Below are positions 12,990-21,861 of a stretch of DNA of 64,000 nucleotides, piece after piece. Origin of the DNA: a virus; the IMG/VR virus record IMGVR_UViG_3300027151_000002, positions 1 to 64,000 of that record, one strand, 5' to 3'. Below the pieces are notes generated by a model. That model did not search any database. It had not been told where the DNA came from and saw only the letters and a program-made list of their open reading frames with translations. The number at the start of each line of letters is the position of its first letter. Positions within the stretch are counted from its first letter, which is position 1. The translations under genes and the position numbers were made by a program.

Positions 12990-13550
12990 ATGAGTGCCTT
13001 CGTCATCGCAGACACGCATTTTGGCCACGCCAAAAGCATTTCCTTTCTGCGTCCTGATGGCGAATTGCTGCGTCCATTTTCTTCTGTAGAAGAAATGGAC
13101 GAAACAATGGTTGAACGATGGAACGGGAAGGTAGGCAAGCGCGATACTATTTACCACTTGGGTGATGTAGTGATTCCTCGTGCAAGTTTGAAAATTCTTG
13201 ACCGCCTTAATGGACGCAAGATTCTCATTCGCGGGAATCATGACATCGGAGCATTGAAAGACTTTTCTAAATATTTTGAGGACGTGCGAGGAGCATTCTT
13301 TCACAATGGCGATTCGACCATGCGTGGCGGATTAATCTTCACTCATATTCCCGTGCATCCAGCATGCTTATCGGGGCATTATTTAGGCAATGTTCATGGT
13401 CATTTGCATTGCCACCAAGTTCTTAATGAAAAAGGAGAAATTGATAAGCGTTATTACAATGCTTGCGTGGAAAGGAATGATTTCGCTCCAGTAGCATTTG
13501 AAGAGATAAAAGCCTTCTTCAAGGGCCATGACGGAACGCAGGACTTTTAA
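12990..13550 (+). CDS. Metallophosphoesterase
   Basis: A 186-residue calcineurin-like phosphoesterase. The five metal-site motifs are visible in order: ADTHFGH, HLGDV, RGNHD, FTHIPVH and GHLHCH. Such phage enzymes are probably phosphodiesterases or phosphatases on nucleotides, polynucleotide ends or signalling nucleotides; the substrate cannot be told from sequence. It overlaps the next gene by 23 bases, suggesting coupled translation. Confidence 0.9.
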   Translation: MSAFVIADTHFGHAKSISFLRPDGELLRPFSSVEEMDETMVERWNGKVGKRDTIYHLGDVVIPRASLKILDRLNGRKILIRGNHDIGALKDFSKYFEDVRGAFFHNGDSTMRGGLIFTHIPVHPACLSGHYLGNVHGHLHCHQVLNEKGEIDKRYYNACVERNDFAPVAFEEIKAFFKGHDGTQDF

Positions 13551-13773
13551 TACTCCCCTGCGCGAGCCATTGAATCCCATCATCTACCAATCTTTGCGAG
13601 CCATTGATTGGCACAATGCCCAATATTTTCTCACCATGGACCAGTGGCATCTTGAAAAAGCTGCCATTATTAGGCAGTATGTGACAGAGCTAAAGGCCTG
13701 GATTTATGAGCAGGAAGAAAGGGGCGTGGAAATTATGGTGCTTGGCCCTAGGCGAGAAGGCGAGCAAGCATGA
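13528..13773 (+). CDS. Small hypothetical protein
   Basis: An 81-residue helical protein with many aromatic residues (SLRAIDWHNAQYFLTMDQWH). It starts inside the end of the metallophosphoesterase gene and is probably co-translated with it. No family recognised. Confidence 0.6.
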   Translation: MTERRTFNTPLREPLNPIIYQSLRAIDWHNAQYFLTMDQWHLEKAAIIRQYVTELKAWIYEQEERGVEIMVLGPRREGEQA

Positions 13774-13789
13774 TCATGAAGCGGACAAG

Positions 13790-13936
13790 GTGGCGCTCAT
13801 TCGCACATTGATCTTTATTTCCTACTTGGTTACAAATGTCTTCATAATTTCTGGCGTGGTCCGACACTGGGATGATGGATTAAGGCAACATGAAGGATCT
13901 TTAAGTTGCTTGAAGGCAACAAAAAGGGGAGCCTAA
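13790..13936 (+). CDS. Small single-span membrane protein
   Basis: A 48-residue protein with a hydrophobic segment LIRTLIFISYLVTNVFIISG near its start. The GTG at 13790 puts the membrane segment at the N-terminus; the frame is also open upstream inside the preceding gene. Its last codons lie in the terminator at 13924-13945. It resembles the small membrane proteins common in phage early regions. Function unknown. Confidence 0.5.
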   Translation: MALIRTLIFISYLVTNVFIISGVVRHWDDGLRQHEGSLSCLKATKRGA

Positions 13937-13947
13937 GCTCCCCTTCT
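13924..13947 (+). terminator. Rho-independent terminator
   Basis: AAGGGGAGC-CTAA-GCTCCCCTT followed by CT. It closes the metallophosphoesterase run, and its 5' arm overlaps the end of the small membrane protein gene. Confidence 0.8.
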
Positions 13948-14035
13948 GCCTAACGCCAAGCTCTTTTGAACAGCAAGTAAATGCCGTGAGAAAGTAAGAA
14001 GCGTGTCGGCTTCAAAAGTTTACCACACTGATCCG

Positions 14036-14155
14036 TCAGAACCAATGAGGCTTAGGCACATAGGCAACGCCACGATAGACAAGGCTTGCCATTTGTGCTT
14101 CACGCAGACGAGCTGCTTTCTCAAGCTGTTGCTTGATGAGGGCGAGTGGGTTCAT
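14036..14155 (-). CDS. Tiny protein with DUF4278-like YRGVAY motif
   Basis: A 39-residue protein: a basic helix (LIKQQLEKAARLREAQMASL) followed by VYRGVAYVPKP. The YRG-x-x-Y motif is the mark of the short DUF4278 family, abundant in cyanobacteria and their phages. The function is unknown. It is the first minus-strand gene before the tRNA. Confidence 0.6.
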   Translation of the reverse strand: MNPLALIKQQLEKAARLREAQMASLVYRGVAYVPKPHWF

Positions 14156-14240
14156 GATGGTTCCCGATGATGCTGGTCCCGTTCCGTACCAGCAGGTCAT
14201 GCGCCCCTTACGGGGTGAACGTACAAACAGTGTAGCAAAG

Positions 14241-14314
14241 TGCCCTCAGTGGGACTTGAACCCACACTGAAGCGGTTTTAAGCCGCTTGCCTCTTCCGGT
14301 TGGGCTACAAGGGC
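14241..14314 (-). tRNA. tRNA with anticodon UAA (Leu-type) and short variable loop
   Basis: A complete cloverleaf on the minus strand: acceptor GCCCTTG with TGAGGGC, D stem GCC/GGC with GG in the loop, anticodon arm AGCGG-CTTAAAA-CCGCT (anticodon TAA), five-base variable loop TCAGT and T arm GTGGG-TTCAAGT-CCCAC. The discriminator is A and CCA is not encoded. UAA reads the Leu codon UUA, yet bacterial tRNA-Leu normally has a long variable arm, so identity is uncertain. Phage tRNAs often offset codon-usage differences with the host. Confidence 0.85.
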
Positions 14315-14500
14315 TCATGAGCAAAGAGGGCGTCGGGCGGGGCTTCAATCCGCCTTGTACGACATTTCAAAACGGGTTGGCCCGTTTCCCTCTTTCCCCT
14401 GGTACGAAACAATGGCGCCTGAAACCATTGTTCCTTGTTGAACTAACGCTGGCCAGCGTGCTTCGCGAAAGCTCCAAAAGCATAGCATGGCTTTTGATGA

Positions 14501-14746
14501 TCAAACGTCATATTCTCTTAAGGAAGCATTCTCAGGAAAGAAACCTTCTTCTGCGTCGTAAGCCTGCTCAAGAACCTCAATTTGCTTCAGACGTTTGGCG
14601 TGAGCCTGGAGCTTTGGGAGGAGAGTGGGGATGTAAAGATGTTCGGCGGCAAGAAGCTGCAAGGCAGTTTGCCTATTGGAGCTTCCGCATTCAAGCAGGG
14701 AGGTGAGAAACTTTACCTCCTGCATAGTTAAATCGCTGTTCTTCAT
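14501..14746 (-). CDS. Small helical protein upstream-adjacent to terminase
   Basis: An 81-residue helical protein (MKNSDLTMQEVKFLTSLLEC...) lying just downstream of the large terminase on the minus strand. Its position and size would allow a terminase-associated or early regulatory role, but no small-terminase signature is clear. No other small-terminase candidate is visible near the terminase gene. Confidence 0.55.
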   Translation of the reverse strand: MKNSDLTMQEVKFLTSLLECGSSNRQTALQLLAAEHLYIPTLLPKLQAHAKRLKQIEVLEQAYDAEEGFFPENASLREYDV

Positions 14747-14777
14747 TCCATAGGAGAACTATTGTTTGAAAATCATA

Positions 14778-16145
14778 CTAGGAGATAAGACTATCAATCC
14801 AACCAATGTCATCGTCTTTGCTAGCAGCAAGAATTGCGCCTGCCATTGCAAACGCTAAGTCGTCAATTCCAGACGCTTTGCCGCCAGTAACGCTCCATTG
14901 TCCACTGGGTTTATAGATGACCGTGAGATTTTTAAGCTGCATAATTGCTTTCTCATGGCGATAAATATTGATTTGTCCTGCATTAAACAATTCGCGCATC
15001 TTGCTGAATGCTTTCATCTTGGAGCTAACTGTCCAAGTGAGTTCAGTGATGGGCAAATCACTAGCCAAGCTTTGGATGGTGCCAGCACTATTGAACTGGT
15101 CCATCACGATGGTGTCAAACACATATAGGCGATGCTGTTCCTTAATCCAATCTTCCACTGCATTGATATTCACTTCCATCCTTCCATTGATTTCAAAATC
15201 AGCGACGAACGAATGGAACTTGTCAACGACTAACGTGCCGTTTTCGTAGTGAACAATACAAGCAGTGTAGTCGTCACGGCCAACGCCACCACGGGCGGGG
15301 TCAAGGGCAAGTACATAGGCCCCTTGGAATTCAGGGCGTGGTGGTAGAGCGGCTCTACGGTCATCAATACAGGCGTCAATAACATCGCTTGCAACAAGGG
15401 CTGAAAGATTGCTTGCGAATTGCGCCCCATACTCAACTTTAAACTTCTCCGGATCGCGCTGTCTCTCTGTGTCAAGAAACTCTTGCGAAATACTTGGGTT
15501 CATCTCCCACGTTGGGAGATTCACTGCCTGCATGAAGGGGAAGCGGCCAGAGCTTGCTTCTTTGAAATGCTGGTAGAAAATACCGTCTGTTAGCCATGGA
15601 GACGACAGTTCAAGAATGCGTCCTTTCCCTCCGAACTGGGCGATAGCGGGAGAAAGTGCGTCGTAAATGCCCCTGCCGCCGCTGTTTGCATCGCCTTCAG
15701 TGGCAAATGCAAGTTCGTCAAACACTGCGCCTGCACAAGCGAGGCCACGAGCAGCACGGCCTGAAGTGGGAATGGCTTTAAAGACGCAGTTGTTGCTTAG
15801 TTCAATGATGTCGGCGGTTTCGCGAACGATTTCTTGGGCGAAGGGACTATCAAGGATTAGCTGACGAATGTTGTTGAGAGCAATACGAGCCTGGTCTTGA
15901 CTGTTTGCTACGGTCACGATGTACCATTTCTCGCCTTTTCTTACTCGCCTGCGATATTCATCTTCCAAGACGAAGCACATATAGACGCAGGCCACTGCAG
16001 CCATGACAGTCTTGCCTGATCGTCGCCCAAGAGCCCACACTGCATGGCTCTTATCTGGCTGGAAGAAGGTGTCAAGGATTTTCGCTTGCTGGGGATAAAG
16101 ATCCAGCTTGAGAGCGTGTCTTGAAAAATCAGAACATTTCAGCAT
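14778..16145 (-). CDS. terL: Terminase large subunit
   Basis: A 455-residue packaging motor. The N-terminal ATPase shows Walker A GRRSGKT (about residues 40-46) and Walker B AVFDELAF (about 140-147), with a likely motif III around LSSPW. The C-terminal RNase H-like nuclease has the acidic residues expected in ALDPARGGVGRDDYT, VFDTIVMDQFN and SGIDDLAFA. It cuts and translocates phage DNA into proheads through the portal. It is divergent from the portal gene, and its 5' end overlaps the PD-(D/E)XK gene by 17 bases. Confidence 0.95.
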   Translation of the reverse strand: MLKCSDFSRHALKLDLYPQQAKILDTFFQPDKSHAVWALGRRSGKTVMAAVACVYMCFVLEDEYRRRVRKGEKWYIVTVANSQDQARIALNNIRQLILDSPFAQEIVRETADIIELSNNCVFKAIPTSGRAARGLACAGAVFDELAFATEGDANSGGRGIYDALSPAIAQFGGKGRILELSSPWLTDGIFYQHFKEASSGRFPFMQAVNLPTWEMNPSISQEFLDTERQRDPEKFKVEYGAQFASNLSALVASDVIDACIDDRRAALPPRPEFQGAYVLALDPARGGVGRDDYTACIVHYENGTLVVDKFHSFVADFEINGRMEVNINAVEDWIKEQHRLYVFDTIVMDQFNSAGTIQSLASDLPITELTWTVSSKMKAFSKMRELFNAGQINIYRHEKAIMQLKNLTVIYKPSGQWSVTGGKASGIDDLAFAMAGAILAASKDDDIGWIDSLIS

Positions 16146-16644
16146 GGCGCAAGTCTATAAGAGGAAGCAATGCAGATTGCGGAACGAAATAAGCTGGTCT
16201 TCCGCCCGCAGGATCTTTTCTCCATTGTTCCTTCATGGCATCCTCACTCTTTATCCAACCATGGAGAAGAGTGATTTTGTTTTGTATCGTAACTAACACT
16301 AAGGTTTTTCCCGGCTTCTCGTCTAATTGGCAGATGAGATCGTAATCATGACGAGAGCGTGTTTTCACATCAATATTTGGAGGCAGGTCTGAAGAGCCTC
16401 GCTTTGCTTCTGTTTCTTGATAGAGAAACTCCCGTAGCTGGAGATAATCTGCCACTGCTAATTCGCCAGCGGCGCCAAGCTTGTGAAAGAACAAAGCCTT
16501 ATCACCATCAGCCGGACCACCATTGCGCCCTTTTAAGCCTTTCTTCTCATTTACGAGCTGCCTGCGCATGGCTTCTGCCCGCACAAGCTCCTTGTCTTTG
16601 TCGCTGAAATGAAAAACAATGCCAAAGCTGGCCATAGTGTGCAT
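16129..16644 (-). CDS. PD-(D/E)XK nuclease-like protein next to terminase
   Basis: A 171-residue basic/acidic protein. AAGELAVADYL followed by PPNIDVKTR matches the E...D-x-K core of PD-(D/E)XK nucleases, and a strand LVLVTIQ follows. It begins with ATG at 16644, with a second ATG three codons on. It is immediately upstream of the terminase and overlaps it, so a role in DNA end processing, packaging or host DNA degradation is possible. Function is inferred from fold only. Confidence 0.65.
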   Translation of the reverse strand: MHTMASFGIVFHFSDKDKELVRAEAMRRQLVNEKKGLKGRNGGPADGDKALFFHKLGAAGELAVADYLQLREFLYQETEAKRGSSDLPPNIDVKTRSRHDYDLICQLDEKPGKTLVLVTIQNKITLLHGWIKSEDAMKEQWRKDPAGGRPAYFVPQSALLPLIDLRHAEMF

Positions 16645-16710
16645 AAGCTACGCGCCAATGTAGCCAGGTTCTAGAATAAAAGCAACACATTATGGCCATA
16701 AATAAAGCTT

Positions 16711-18795
16711 ATGGAAAGCGAAGCAATTGATCTTGGTCACGTTGGTAGTGGTGGAGTGAGGGCTGATGGTCTTCAAAATGTGCTCATTGGCATGGGTACT
16801 GGTCGAGACAAGGCGCAATACACTAAGACCACTGCTACGATTTTCTTAGCCCAAGAAGAACTAGAAAATCTTTATGGCGAATGGCTTCCTCGTCGCATTG
16901 TTGATATTTATGCTGACCAAGCCACGCGGAAAGGCTTCAAAGTATTGTTTGGCGGAGACGGCGTCAGAGCCGAAGAAGTGCAGGGCATTGAACAAGTAAT
17001 TGAAGACCTCTACATCCTTGAACACCTCAACCTCGCAGCGAAGAACGCCCGCCTTTATGGGGGTGCTTGTCTACTTCTCTTTATTGACGATGGCCGTCCC
17101 GCTTACATGCCTGTCGATAAACGCAACATTCGTCGGATTGAAGACATTGAATGTCTTGATCGATGGCAAATTGCGCCCGTCATTAATGAAGAAAACTTAT
17201 ACGACTATTCAAAAGCCACTTATTATCAGATCATCTCTGGTGATTTAATTAACCAGCCGCAACTTTCTTATATCCATAAAGATAGGATTTTGCGTTTTGA
17301 TGGTGACTGGCTTCCTTATCGCGTGAGGCAGCGTAATTATGGCTGGGGCATGAGCAGCTTGCAAACTGTTTATGACAGCTTTAGGCATTATTGGACAGGT
17401 TTGAATTCAGCAGCAACGCTCCTCACTGAATTTGACATTTTTGTTCATAAAGTGAGAGGCCTTGCATCAATGCTGGCTGCTGGCAAGGAAAGTTCCATTC
17501 GTGATCGTTTGCAAGTGAATGACATGAGCAAGAGCATCTATCGCGGCTACGCGATTGATGCGGAGAAGGAGGAGCTTGAATTTATTAGCCGCAACTTTGG
17601 AGGCATTGGAGAAATCCTTGAGAAACTGCGCGTAGACATTATTGGCGCCAGCAAGATTCCCCATACAGTGCTGTTTGGCGAGAGCCCCAGTGGTCTTGGT
17701 TCCACTGGTCGCAGCGAAGAGCGTGATTTTGCGAAGACTCTTGCTGATTATCAAAGCGTCCATTTCAAGCGGCCCATCAAGAAGCTGATGGAAATGATCA
17801 TGCTGAGCAAGGAGGGTCCGACGAACGGAGAGCTTCCTGAATCGTGGCGCATTGCTTTCAATCCATTGTTTGAGCTTAATGAGCGCGAAATGGCTGACGT
17901 ACGGGCGCGCGTGGCGGCCGTAGACGGTCGTTACATCCAGCTAGGCGTACTGAGTCCCAAGGAAGTGGCAGATGCCCGTTATGGCGGTTCTGAATGGAGC
18001 ATGGAACTCACACTCGATCCGTCCGTAGTGCGGGAACTTCCCACTCAAGCTGGGGGTGGTTCCACTCAGAAAGGGGGTGACGGAAAAATGGCAGTGCCTC
18101 CTGGTGGCCGTGATCCCATGAACGAGGAAAACGGTACGCTTCCCATGGACGGTAGTCGTGAAGTGGAAGATTCCGCTGGCCTTTATCTTCCTGGCGATTT
18201 AGAGAAAGTTCGTGGTGACGTAACCTTCACTGACAAAGAGCTGCATTCACGAGCAGTGAGCGCTGCCAAGAGCAAGTTTAAAGTGTGGCCCTCGGCTTAT
18301 GCCAGTGGTTACGTGGTGCAACAGTACAAGCAAATGTACAAGAAGAAGCACGGTTCACTGAGTGGAGCATTTAAGAGCGACGAACAGGAGCTTCATGCTG
18401 ATGATCTTGACAAATGGTTCAAGGAAAAATGGGTGAGGATTGGCGCCAGCGGCGAAATTCTTGGTCCCTGTGGCGCTCGTGAAGAGAAAGAAGGCAAGCC
18501 TAAGTGTCTTCCGCAAGCCAAGGCGCAAGCCATGAGCAAAGAAGAGCGTCAAACAATTGTTGCTCGTAAGCGCAAAGCTGATCCCGATCCCGAACGTAAA
18601 GGAAAAGCAAAGAATGTGAGTAGCAAAGTTGATGCGATGGAGCCCATGAAAGTGGAAGGCCTCATCCTTTCTGACCTTGACGAAGCTGCATTAATTAGCC
18701 CTGAAGACATTGATGCTGCATTGAACCAATGGAAGGAGGAAGCGCCTGAGCGTTTCAAGGATATTCTGGAGGCTGAAGATGCAAGGCCTGAATGA
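16711..18795 (+). CDS. Portal protein with unusual C-terminal extension
   Basis: A 694-residue protein. The first about 430 residues resemble the DUF1073-type phage portal (WLPRRIVDIYADQATRKGF, IIGASKIPHTVLFGESPSGL). The portal forms the dodecameric ring at the head vertex through which DNA is packaged. A linker rich in Gly/Ser leads to a basic module (about 505-635) with KFKVWPSAYASGYVVQQYK, KWVRIGASGEILGPCG and KPKCLPQAKAQAMSKEER, which I know as a separate small domain in other phages. The basic module could bind DNA. It starts with ATG at 16711 and overlaps the minor head gene by 17 bases. Confidence 0.85.
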   Translation: MESEAIDLGHVGSGGVRADGLQNVLIGMGTGRDKAQYTKTTATIFLAQEELENLYGEWLPRRIVDIYADQATRKGFKVLFGGDGVRAEEVQGIEQVIEDLYILEHLNLAAKNARLYGGACLLLFIDDGRPAYMPVDKRNIRRIEDIECLDRWQIAPVINEENLYDYSKATYYQIISGDLINQPQLSYIHKDRILRFDGDWLPYRVRQRNYGWGMSSLQTVYDSFRHYWTGLNSAATLLTEFDIFVHKVRGLASMLAAGKESSIRDRLQVNDMSKSIYRGYAIDAEKEELEFISRNFGGIGEILEKLRVDIIGASKIPHTVLFGESPSGLGSTGRSEERDFAKTLADYQSVHFKRPIKKLMEMIMLSKEGPTNGELPESWRIAFNPLFELNEREMADVRARVAAVDGRYIQLGVLSPKEVADARYGGSEWSMELTLDPSVVRELPTQAGGGSTQKGGDGKMAVPPGGRDPMNEENGTLPMDGSREVEDSAGLYLPGDLEKVRGDVTFTDKELHSRAVSAAKSKFKVWPSAYASGYVVQQYKQMYKKKHGSLSGAFKSDEQELHADDLDKWFKEKWVRIGASGEILGPCGAREEKEGKPKCLPQAKAQAMSKEERQTIVARKRKADPDPERKGKAKNVSSKVDAMEPMKVEGLILSDLDEAALISPEDIDAALNQWKEEAPERFKDILEAEDARPE

Positions 18796-19462
18796 TTTAT
18801 CAACGTTCACAGCCATTCTTGAACAGCGTTTTGACCAATCCTCATGGCGCTACGATCCCGTTAGTGGCCGTTATCGCGGAAGCAATGGACGGTTCCTCAG
18901 TCAGTCTGCCGTGGAAGCTTTGGTGGATGGTCGAATTAACAAGCTTGGCACTTTGTTGCGTCGTCTTACAAACATGCTTGATGACGGCAGCATTAGCTTG
19001 GTTCAATGGCAAGAAAGCGTAAGAGAAACGCTTAAGCTTGCTCATACACAAGCGGCGATCATTGGCAATGGTGGACGGGATACGATGCAAGCTTCGGACT
19101 GGGGCCGCATCGGTCAGCGCCTTCGTGCGGAATACCGTTATCTGGAGAGTTTTGCTCGCGATCTTCTGGCTGGGAGCATTTCTGCTCCCATGGCTCTTGC
19201 TCGTATCGGCATGTACGCTCAAGCTGTGCGAGGTTCTTACTGGGAAGGCACCACAATTCGCCAGGAGAAGCAAGGGTATAGCTTGATGAGGCGCATTCTC
19301 GATCCACAAGCGAAGCATTGTGACGACTGCTTGCGTTATGCAAGTCGAGGAGCTGTTTCCATTGGAAGTCTGCCCATGCCGGGCCAGCGGTGTGCCTGCA
19401 TGAGCAATTGCAAATGCCGCGTACAATACATGCGTCAACAAGCGCCAGTCGTGGCGGTTTGA
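18779..19462 (+). CDS. Minor head protein (Mu gpF / SPP1 gp7-like)
   Basis: A 227-residue protein encoded next to the portal. The C-terminal Cys-rich motif HCDDCLRYASRG...QRCACMSNCKC is that of phage head morphogenesis proteins of the Mu F type, which enter the prohead with the portal. The N-terminal half is helical. It lies right after the portal and before the inserted sugar genes. Confidence 0.75.
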   Translation: MQGLNDLSTFTAILEQRFDQSSWRYDPVSGRYRGSNGRFLSQSAVEALVDGRINKLGTLLRRLTNMLDDGSISLVQWQESVRETLKLAHTQAAIIGNGGRDTMQASDWGRIGQRLRAEYRYLESFARDLLAGSISAPMALARIGMYAQAVRGSYWEGTTIRQEKQGYSLMRRILDPQAKHCDDCLRYASRGAVSIGSLPMPGQRCACMSNCKCRVQYMRQQAPVVAV

Positions 19463-19464
19463 GC

Positions 19465-20190
19465 ATGGATGTATTAGTTGGAAGCACGGGCCTGATTGGA
19501 AGCGTTTTGCGCGAGCATCACGATTTTGATTGCCGCTTTAATTCTGAAAACATTCATCTTGCCCCGTTGCTGAAGGAGGATATTGACAAGCTTTATTTAG
19601 CTTGTTTACCAGCGGAAAAGTGGAGAGCAAATCAGGCGCCGATGGCTGACTTCGACAACATGTATCACGTCTTGACGAAGATCAGGCTATGGAAACCGAG
19701 GGAAGTCATTCTCTATTCCACCATCGATATTTATAGTCAAACTTATAAATATGTGGAGAACTTCCCGGAAATTCATTTCATTAACTATGGCTCCACGCGA
19801 TACATTTTTGAACTATTAATTAAGACTACTTTCCCTGATGCTGTAATTACCATCATTCGCTTGCCTGCATTATTTCACAAGCGCATCAAGAAAAACATCT
19901 TGTTTGATCTCCTTAATAACAATAACATTGAAAAGATCAATGCCAATTCTTGTTATCAATGGTACGACTTGAAAGACTTATGGCTTCACACTGAAGCTTG
20001 TCAAAAAGGCGGAGAGCATCAATGGTTTTCGGAGCCCATTGAAACATTAGAGATTATCGACCTGTGGTTTCCGTGGGCGAAAACAATGGTTGACTGCGGG
20101 CCACGCATTGAATATAACTATGCGCCTTATTTCTCCAGTAAGGAAACCACTTTGAAGAAGATGGAGGAGTTTATCAATGCTTGGAATTAG
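19465..20190 (+). CDS. NAD-dependent epimerase/dehydratase-like protein
   Basis: A 241-residue protein with an N-terminal Rossmann motif VLVGSTGLIGS (GxxGxxG-like), matching short-chain nucleotide-sugar epimerases and dehydratases. YSTIDIYS and NYGSTRYIFE hold Ser and Tyr possibly equivalent to the catalytic SYK set, though Lys at +4 after Tyr is not evident. The ATG at 19465 is chosen because the nucleotide-binding motif begins there. It is shorter than typical family members. First gene of the sugar cluster; overlaps the next by 14 bases. Confidence 0.65.
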   Translation: MDVLVGSTGLIGSVLREHHDFDCRFNSENIHLAPLLKEDIDKLYLACLPAEKWRANQAPMADFDNMYHVLTKIRLWKPREVILYSTIDIYSQTYKYVENFPEIHFINYGSTRYIFELLIKTTFPDAVITIIRLPALFHKRIKKNILFDLLNNNNIEKINANSCYQWYDLKDLWLHTEACQKGGEHQWFSEPIETLEIIDLWFPWAKTMVDCGPRIEYNYAPYFSSKETTLKKMEEFINAWN

Positions 20191-20917
20191 TGCAATTGGC
20201 TGGAAAGATGAAGAAGAGCATGAAATCTTAAGTGCTAATGCTGGGGCTTTTAATTTCATTGAACTGGTACCATCTCGCATCTTTGCCAGAAACGAAGACT
20301 TTGGCGACATTGCAAAGCGCTACAGGGAGCATTATGGGCTTTGGGCGTATTCTGCTCAGGCACTGTTCTACGACAGTGCCGTTCAAAGCTTTGAAGACAC
20401 TGCTGCCACGCAAGAGCATTTGCTGAGAGTGGTGAAGCTTGGCTCGCTGATGGGCATTAAGCGCTTTGTCCTTGGTAGCCCCGCTTTGCGCCGGGGCAGC
20501 CCGTCAAGCTTGATGGAAGTTTTGAAGCGCATGGATTCAATCCTGGAGGCTAATGATGCCATCCTTTGCATTGAACCTATTGCCAAAGCATTTGGTGGAA
20601 AGTATTTCTACACAGTCGAGGAGATTATCAATCACATTGATTTTTACAATTTGCGCAATGTAAAAACAATGCTTGATACAAACAATGCTTGGTTACAGGG
20701 CGATAGTCCGACAAAGATTATTAAGCATTATTTCCGCTTCGTTGCTCATGTTCATATCAGCGACACTGACAATGGTCCTATTTTGAACCAGTATGAACAC
20801 AAGCAAATCAAACGGCTTTTAGTTGCAAGCAGCTACCAAGGCGGAATCACTCGCGAGCTTGTAAACGTTTCTCAACATCATCGAGAATATCCGTTGTTTA
20901 GGCAGCTTTATGGCTGA
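20177..20917 (+). CDS. Xylose isomerase-like TIM barrel protein
   Basis: A 246-residue TIM-barrel protein of the sugar-phosphate isomerase/AP-endonuclease type. Strand ends carry expected metal-site residues: IELVPS, FVLGSPAL, LCIEPIAKAFGG, KTMLDTNNAW and AHVHISDTDNG. This family isomerises or epimerises sugars, so with neighbours it may convert a sugar nucleotide or inositol-like substrate. The substrate is unknown. It converges with the minus-strand oxidoreductase, their ends overlapping by ten bases. Confidence 0.75.
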   Translation: MLGISAIGWKDEEEHEILSANAGAFNFIELVPSRIFARNEDFGDIAKRYREHYGLWAYSAQALFYDSAVQSFEDTAATQEHLLRVVKLGSLMGIKRFVLGSPALRRGSPSSLMEVLKRMDSILEANDAILCIEPIAKAFGGKYFYTVEEIINHIDFYNLRNVKTMLDTNNAWLQGDSPTKIIKHYFRFVAHVHISDTDNGPILNQYEHKQIKRLLVASSYQGGITRELVNVSQHHREYPLFRQLYG

Positions 20918-21861
20918 GCAATAATTTGCCTAGCCATGCTTTCAATGGCATAGATGCCTTGAATTTTGCCTGTGAAGAAAGAGAATAGATTTTCGTCTTG
21001 GCGCATTAGTGGCGTGCGATTGGCGCTACTGTCTTTTGTTTTCGCTTTAATTGAAAGAGTGGGGAATAGATAGTCAAAACTATCAGCGAAGCTTGGCCAG
21101 TAGCGCTCCACATGCTGCTCAATTAACTGCCTCACATTGTCCGCATTGTCGAGCGAGTTGTCGCTCATAATACCATGCTTCACATGGCTTAATGAGAAGC
21201 ATTTGTCGTTATATGGGTAGATGGAGAATAGTTCTCCGTCGATATACGTGAGGGCGCCAAAGGGAATAGGAGTCTTCGGGCGATAAATAAACATTGCCAC
21301 TGCTTCAAAGAAATGAGAAGGCAATGGCTCCAAGAGGGCATTGTTAGTGCAATCAAAAACAAAATCGTAATCTTGCTTTAGCGCCTGCAGATTACATTGC
21401 TGAATCTTTTCCTTTTTCACCAACGGCTCTAAGCACCATTGGAAATATAAGCTTGCTCCAATGGCGTCAATACGCTTTTCGGGCGTATTTAGCAAAAGCG
21501 ATGTGTGGTTAAAGGCTTGTGGATCTAGCGAAGCGTGCGGACCATTCCCAAAAATAATTGAAATGGTTTCAGCGTCAAGAAGACTTTCATCTTCCGAAAC
21601 TGCATAGTAATTATTTTCTACATCATGAACTAAATCACCATAGTCCTCCATAAAGCGCACGAAAGTGGTGGCGCACAAGCGGCGAGTGGCAGCATTTCTG
21701 GCATAGTGATAGCCATAGTGCAAGCGGTTTTGATTGATAAAAGACGTTTCTGAAATGAGCGTATGATTCTTTTCATACAGCGTCACTTCCATTTCATTAC
21801 GAAGTGCCATTGCTAAATGGCATCCCACCCAGCCTCCGCCAATAATTGCTACACGCTTCAT
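20908..21861 (-). CDS. FAD-dependent oxidoreductase (DAO-like)
   Basis: A 317-residue flavoprotein with N-terminal dinucleotide fold VAIIGGGWVGCHLA and a matching acidic strand end EVTLYEKN. Central FDCTN and C-terminal GIYAIESMARQII complete a D-amino-acid-oxidase-like layout. Flavoproteins of this type oxidise amines or sugars. In this context it may act on a sugar precursor. It is on the opposite strand to most of the cluster and overlaps the end of the TIM-barrel gene. Confidence 0.75.
   Translation of the reverse strand: MKRVAIIGGGWVGCHLAMALRNEMEVTLYEKNHTLISETSFINQNRLHYGYHYARNAATRRLCATTFVRFMEDYGDLVHDVENNYYAVSEDESLLDAETISIIFGNGPHASLDPQAFNHTSLLLNTPEKRIDAIGASLYFQWCLEPLVKKEKIQQCNLQALKQDYDFVFDCTNNALLEPLPSHFFEAVAMFIYRPKTPIPFGALTYIDGELFSIYPYNDKCFSLSHVKHGIMSDNSLDNADNVRQLIEQHVERYWPSFADSFDYLFPTLSIKAKTKDSSANRTPLMRQDENLFSFFTGKIQGIYAIESMARQIIAQP

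Noticed and set aside
14315-14410. Second tRNA next to the UAA tRNA
   Set aside because: GGCGG/CCGCC and CGGG/CCCG hairpins exist, but no proper T loop or anticodon arm can be folded.
14287-14706. 139-residue plus-strand frame
   Set aside because: It overlaps the tRNA and the minus-strand 81-residue gene and has no ordered pattern.
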